Of a stretch of DNA of 9,224 nt, positions 6,595-9,224 are shown piece after piece. Origin of the DNA: DASQPR01 sp035263025 (GTDB lineage: Bacteria; Actinomycetota; Actinomycetes; Mycobacteriales; Micromonosporaceae); assembly GCA_035263025.1 (NCBI GenBank), contig DATFRR010000288.1, positions 1-9,224 on the forward strand. Direction: 5' to 3'. The number at the start of each line of letters is the position of its first letter. Position 1 is the stretch's first letter. The translations under genes were made by a program, and so were the position numbers. The notes under the pieces are model-generated. The model worked only from the letters and a program-made list of their open reading frames with translations, did no database searches and was not told the origin of the DNA.

Positions 6595-6613
6595 CCGCAA
6601 CGCCTCGTTGCGG
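6595..6613. terminator. Hairpin terminator after the DUF3040 gene
   Basis: CCGCAACG, a CCT loop, then CGTTGCGG: a perfect 8-bp stem with a 3-nt loop, starting 6 nt after the DUF3040 stop. There is no T-tract, which is common for actinobacterial terminators. Being symmetric and between convergent genes, it could also stop transcripts of the 76-aa gene coming from the other side. Confidence 0.68.
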
Positions 6614-6691
6614 TCACCCTGTCGCCCCTGGTCGCTGGGACGGTGCCAACCCCGTGGCGGCCCAGTCACCGTCACCGTGTCGATCCCTGGC

Positions 6692-6922
6692 TCAGCGGGC
6701 GTCCGTCCAGTTGACTGGTCGCCCGGCGTGGTGTCCGCGATGCCGGCCGCCGCCGTGACCGGCGACTCCGTCGCAGCGAACGGTGAGAACGCCGCTGGGC
6801 GACGTCATCCGATGCGTCGCGACACAACGATTCTGGGCGTCGTCGTCGGCCCAGATCTGGGTCGTCGCGGCCTGGATTTCGGCAGCCGCTTGATCGGTGC
6901 TGGTGAGGTTCGCATCCGGCAT
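6692..6922 (-). CDS. Small Cys/His-rich protein, unrecognised
   Basis: A 76-aa protein with no recognised family. It starts MPDANLTSTDQAAAEIQAAT, an acidic/neutral helix-like segment. A C-terminal half follows with C33, H37, C50, H56, H61, H64, H65 and a late W72, containing RCDGVAGHGGGRHRG (49-63). The Cys-x5-His-x4-His run suggests a small metal site, though no canonical zinc-finger spacing is present. Coding is supported by strong G/C bias at third positions in this frame, a GGAG ribosome binding site 9 nt before the ATG at 6922, and a SigB/SigF-like promoter upstream. In-frame ATGs at 6937 and 6943 are alternative starts. Similar short C-x-x-x-x-GH-G-H motifs occur in small actinobacterial proteins, as I recall, but I cannot name a family. 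Confidence 0.62.
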   Translation of the reverse strand: MPDANLTSTDQAAAEIQAATTQIWADDDAQNRCVATHRMTSPSGVLTVRCDGVAGHGGGRHRGHHAGRPVNWTDAR

Positions 6923-7003
6923 GGCAAGCCACTCCATTCGCATCCGACCCGCAGCGCGCCCGCAGGGCGAGGCGACCGCCAGCGGACCATCCCGGGTCTG
7001 GAA

Positions 7004-7029
7004 CTACCCGTGATCGCTTTTGCCAAAAC
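7004..7029 (-). promoter_or_regulatory. SigB/SigF-type promoter of the 76-aa gene
   Basis: On the minus strand, GTTT (7029-7026), a 16-nt spacer, then GGGTAG (7009-7004). The spacing is identical to that of the DUF3040 promoter. The last base of the -10 is G rather than the usual T/C. The predicted start is about 75 nt upstream of the ATG at 6922. Confidence 0.55.
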
Positions 7030-7095
7030 GTAGCGCGCGTTCCACGACCCGGGCGCCAGAACTCGTACAACGTCCCAGATCCTCGACGATCGTGG

Positions 7096-7121
7096 GTTCA
7101 TCATCGGGGGAGCGTGGGTAG
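7096..7121 (+). promoter_or_regulatory. SigB/SigF-like promoter of the CHASE3 kinase operon
   Basis: GTTC (7096-7099, preceded by GG), a 16-nt spacer, then GGGTAG (7116-7121). It is weaker than the other two because of the C in the -35 and the final G. It predicts a transcript start near 7128, directly before the GAGGAGGGG ribosome binding site. It would exclude the GTG at 7114 as the kinase start. Confidence 0.48.
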
Positions 7122-7130
7122 GACGTCGAC

Positions 7131-7139
7131 GAGGAGGGG
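7131..7139 (+). promoter_or_regulatory. Strong ribosome binding site for the leader ORF
   Basis: GAGGAGGGG is the best Shine-Dalgarno in the window. It ends 2 nt before the ATG at 7142 (the GGAGG core is 4 nt away). It is in register with the 18-codon leader rather than with any good start in the kinase frame. Confidence 0.62.
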
Positions 7140-7141
7140 CA

Positions 7142-7198
7142 ATGCGCACGCTGACCAGCACACGGCCGCGCCCCGAGGCGGCGGCGCGGGCGGACTGA
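7142..7198 (+). CDS. 18-codon leader ORF coupled to the CHASE3 kinase
   Basis: Encodes MRTLTSTRPRPEAAARAD and stops at a TGA (7196-7198) whose last base is the first base of the kinase ATG (TGATG). It has a strong ribosome binding site, whereas the kinase ATG at 7198 has only a poor G-rich stretch before it. The natural reading is that ribosomes start here and reinitiate on the kinase. The peptide is Arg/Pro-rich with no signal sequence and no run of a single amino acid diagnostic of attenuation. It may be only a coupling device, or it may tune kinase output. Confidence 0.5.
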   Translation: MRTLTSTRPRPEAAARAD

Positions 7199-8862
7199 TG
7201 GTCGACAATCGCTCGGCGCGCGCCGGCAAGCGTCGGTGGTCACTGCGCCAGTGGGCGACCGGTACGACCGCCGCGGCGATCACGGTGACACTGGCCGCGA
7301 TCGCCATCGGTACGTACGCGACGGTACGCCTGAGTGACGCGCGCACTACCGTGGTCAGCCGGGTCGATCCGGCCGTGGCCTCGTACCTGTCGTTGAGTGA
7401 TGCGCTGCTGAACCAGGAGACCGGTGTCCGGGGATACGCCCTGACGGCGCAGGCCGACTTCCTCAGCCCGTACGTCCAAGGCCAGCGGGACCAACAAGCC
7501 GCGGTCACGGCACTTCGGCGCAGCATCGGCGACCGCTACCCAGAAGTCTCCGCCGACCTCGCGGACGTCAACGCGGCCGCCGCAGCGTGGCAGAGCGGGT
7601 ACGCCGTGCCGACCGTCGCCGAAGTACGAGCAGCCGGGCGACCGCTCCCGCCGACCACCGCCAACGCGGGCAAGGCACTCTTCGATCGCGTACGGGCGAC
7701 GCTTGCGGCATTGAACCGAACCGTGGTCGACGCACAGAAATCTGCGCACTCCCAGCTTTCCCAGTCCGCCACGTTGCTGAACTGGACATTGGGCGCGATC
7801 GGCGTGGCGTTGCTCGCGAGCGCGGTCGCGCTGAGCATGGGCCTAACCCGAGGCGTCATCCGGCCGCTCGCCAACCTTGCGGGCCACGTGAAGCAGGTCG
7901 CGCGCGGCCGGTTCGATCACGTCGTGGTTGCCGACGGGCCACGCGAGATCGATGCACTCGGCCTGGATGTGGAGCGGATGCGAATGCGCATCCTCGCCGA
8001 GCTCTCCGCGCTGAGCCGCGCACATGAGGCGTTGAACGGGCAGACGGTCGATCTGCAGCGTTCCAACGCCGAGCTGGAGCAGTTTGCGTATGTCGCGTCG
8101 CACGACCTGCAGGAGCCGCTACGGAAGGTGGCGAGCTTCTGCGAACTGTTGGCGGCTCGTTATGGCGATGCGTTGGACGAGCGCGGTCACCAGTACATCG
8201 CGTACGCCGTCGATGGCGCCACGCGCATGCAGACGCTGATCAACGACCTGCTCGCATTCTCGCGCGTTGGTCGTGCGGGCGCGAGCGAGGTCACGGTCGA
8301 TGGCGACGAGATCCTGGAAGCCGCGCTGGCCAACCTGAACTCCCGCATCGAGGCGACCGGCGCGACGGTCACGGCTGACCGCCTGCCGCCACTGCGCGGT
8401 GACCCGACGCTCCTCGCGTCGGTGCTGCAGAACCTGATCAGCAATGCCATCAAGTTCCGCGACCCAGCCGTCGCGCCACGGATCGCGATCACCGTACGCC
8501 GGGATGGCGAACAGTGGCTGTTCGCCTGTACGGACAACGGAATCGGCATCGATCCGGAGTACGCCGAACGGATCTTCGCGATCTTCCAGCGTCTCCATCC
8601 GCGGTCGGAATACCCGGGCACCGGCATCGGTCTAGCCATGTGCCGGAAGATCATTGAGTATCACGGTGGTCGGATCTGGTTGGACACCACGCGCCCGCCG
8701 GGCGAGGCCGGCAGTCGCTTCTGTTTCACGCTGCCATTTGCAACAGCTGACCCGCCGGAGCCGTCGCGCGGTGTGCCGGACCCGTCCGGCGACCCGCCGG
8801 AGCCGCCCGACGGTGTGCTGGACTCGTCGGACCAATCGACCGGAGATGGGCGGACATCATGA
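7198..8862 (+). CDS. CHASE3-HAMP sensor histidine kinase (phytochrome-kinase-like core)
   Basis: A 554-aa kinase read from the ATG at 7198. TM1 is about 22-44. An extracytoplasmic CHASE3 domain follows (about 45-190), with the hallmark LLNQETGVRGYALTAQADFL at 70-89. TM2 is about 194-215 and HAMP about 216-270 (IRPL at 221-224). After a short coiled coil comes the HisKA box FAYVASHDLQEPLRKV with phospho-acceptor H302. The ATPase domain has N-box QNLISNAIKF (411-420), G1 DNGIG (446-450), the F-box region IFAIFQRL and G2 GTGIGLA (474-480). The H-box style (SHDLQEPLR) is that of cyanobacterial-phytochrome-type kinases that pair with Rcp1-like receivers, and one follows here with an ATGA overlap. 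The C-terminus (518-554) is an acidic, Pro-rich tail with a tandem duplication. The signal sensed by CHASE3 is unknown. Confidence 0.93.
   Translation: MVDNRSARAGKRRWSLRQWATGTTAAAITVTLAAIAIGTYATVRLSDARTTVVSRVDPAVASYLSLSDALLNQETGVRGYALTAQADFLSPYVQGQRDQQAAVTALRRSIGDRYPEVSADLADVNAAAAAWQSGYAVPTVAEVRAAGRPLPPTTANAGKALFDRVRATLAALNRTVVDAQKSAHSQLSQSATLLNWTLGAIGVALLASAVALSMGLTRGVIRPLANLAGHVKQVARGRFDHVVVADGPREIDALGLDVERMRMRILAELSALSRAHEALNGQTVDLQRSNAELEQFAYVASHDLQEPLRKVASFCELLAARYGDALDERGHQYIAYAVDGATRMQTLINDLLAFSRVGRAGASEVTVDGDEILEAALANLNSRIEATGATVTADRLPPLRGDPTLLASVLQNLISNAIKFRDPAVAPRIAITVRRDGEQWLFACTDNGIGIDPEYAERIFAIFQRLHPRSEYPGTGIGLAMCRKIIEYHGGRIWLDTTRPPGEAGSRFCFTLPFATADPPEPSRGVPDPSGDPPEPPDGVLDSSDQSTGDGRTS
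8749..8832 (+). repeat. Two tandem 42-bp units in the kinase tail
   Basis: Units 8749-8790 and 8791-8832 both begin GACCCGCCGGAGCCG and share a CGGTGTGC-GGA block. They encode DPPEPSRGVPDPSG and DPPEPPDGVLDSSD. The repeat is in frame, lies outside the kinase fold and follows the final ATPase strand. Copy number may vary between strains. Confidence 0.75.
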
Positions 8863-9224
8863 CCGAGGCACTGCTCAACGTGATCGACGTCCTGCTCGTC
8901 GAGGACGATCCCGGCGACGTACTCATGACTCGCGAGGCGTTCGAACACCACAAGATCGCTAACCGGCTCCACGTGGTCGACGACGGTGTGAAGGCCGTCG
9001 AATTCCTGCGCCACGAGGGGGAGTACGCCGGCGTACCACGGCCTGGTCTGATCCTGCTCGACCTGAACCTTCCTCGGCGGTCCGGCCGCGAGGTGCTGGC
9101 CGACATCAAGTCCGACCCGGATCTGTGCGACATCCCGGTGGTCATCCTGACGACGTCGTCGGCCGAGGAAGATGTGGTCCGCAGCTACAAGTTGCACGCC
9201 AACGCGTACGTGACCAAGCCGGTC
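8859..9224 (+). CDS. Rcp1-like response regulator (partial, runs off the window)
   Basis: The first 122 residues of a receiver protein, open at the window edge. It has the acidic residues E15-D16-D17 in LLVEDDPGD, phospho-acceptor D68 in LLDLNLPRRSG, switch T98/T99 in VVILTTSS, and K120 in VTKPV. VEDDPGD, the LRHEG segment and the long loop before the acceptor are typical of Rcp1-type receivers that partner phytochrome-like kinases. The ATG at 8859 overlaps the kinase stop (ATGA), so it is very likely the cognate partner. Only about 20-25 residues are expected to be missing if it is a stand-alone receiver; whether an output domain follows cannot be seen. Confidence 0.92.
   Translation, partial: MTEALLNVIDVLLVEDDPGDVLMTREAFEHHKIANRLHVVDDGVKAVEFLRHEGEYAGVPRPGLILLDLNLPRRSGREVLADIKSDPDLCDIPVVILTTSSAEEDVVRSYKLHANAYVTKPV

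Noticed and set aside
6608..7033. Plus-strand 141-codon frame across the 76-aa gene and its upstream region
   Set aside because: It is antisense to the better-supported 76-aa gene, has shadow-like composition and runs through the DUF3040 terminator flank without its own ribosome binding site.
7114..7197. GTG at 7114 as the start of the CHASE3 kinase
   Set aside because: It adds a low-quality Gly/Arg/His-rich extension, has poor spacing to any Shine-Dalgarno, and overlaps the predicted -10. The ATG at 7198 gives a normal short N-terminus before TM1.
1..9224. Search for tRNA, rRNA, CRISPR arrays, transposases, integrases or phage genes
   Set aside because: No cloverleaf-like sequence, repeat-spacer array or mobile-element protein motif was seen on either strand.

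Overview
The window is a high-GC, gene-dense stretch of a chromosome that looks actinobacterial. The support is strong G/C bias at third codon positions, a HisKA_3 sensor kinase of the common actinobacterial layout, a DUF3040 protein, an Hrp1-like CBS protein closely resembling Mycobacterium tuberculosis Rv2626c, and promoters of the actinobacterial SigB/SigF type. The genus cannot be fixed from the sequence. No tRNA, rRNA, CRISPR array, insertion sequence or phage gene was seen.

Layout. (1) 3-1170, minus strand: a six-helix membrane protein followed 4 nt later by a small NTF2/SnoaL-like protein. (2) 1171-1304: a divergent intergenic region with a perfect 7-bp-arm dyad. (3) 1305-4230, plus strand: a coupled three-gene two-component operon made of a stand-alone receiver, a membrane HisKA_3 sensor kinase and a NarL/LuxR-type DNA-binding response regulator, with ATGA and GTGA junctions. 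(4) 4206-6072, minus strand: a membrane-anchored PQQ-type beta-propeller protein, then an Hrp1-like two-CBS protein whose 3' end overlaps the convergent regulator by 25 bp. (5) 6323-6589, plus: a DUF3040 membrane protein with a hairpin terminator. (6) 6692-6922, minus: an unrecognised 76-aa Cys/His-rich protein. (7) 7142-9224, plus: an 18-codon leader ORF, a CHASE3-HAMP sensor kinase coupled to it by TGATG, and an Rcp1-like response regulator that runs off the window.

How it fits together. The most interesting pattern is in the right-hand third. Three separate transcription units (DUF3040, the 76-aa protein and the CHASE3 kinase operon) each carry a G-T-T-T/C, 16-nt spacer, G-G-G-T-A element upstream, the form recognised by SigB/SigF-type general-stress sigma factors in actinobacteria. 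The 16-nt spacing is the same in all three. This suggests a local stress regulon that includes its own signalling kinase. The leader ORF, its strong ribosome binding site and the predicted transcription start at the kinase operon are mutually consistent and move the kinase start to 7198. The left-hand two-component operon is unusual in supplying two receivers for one kinase, one of which has no output domain.
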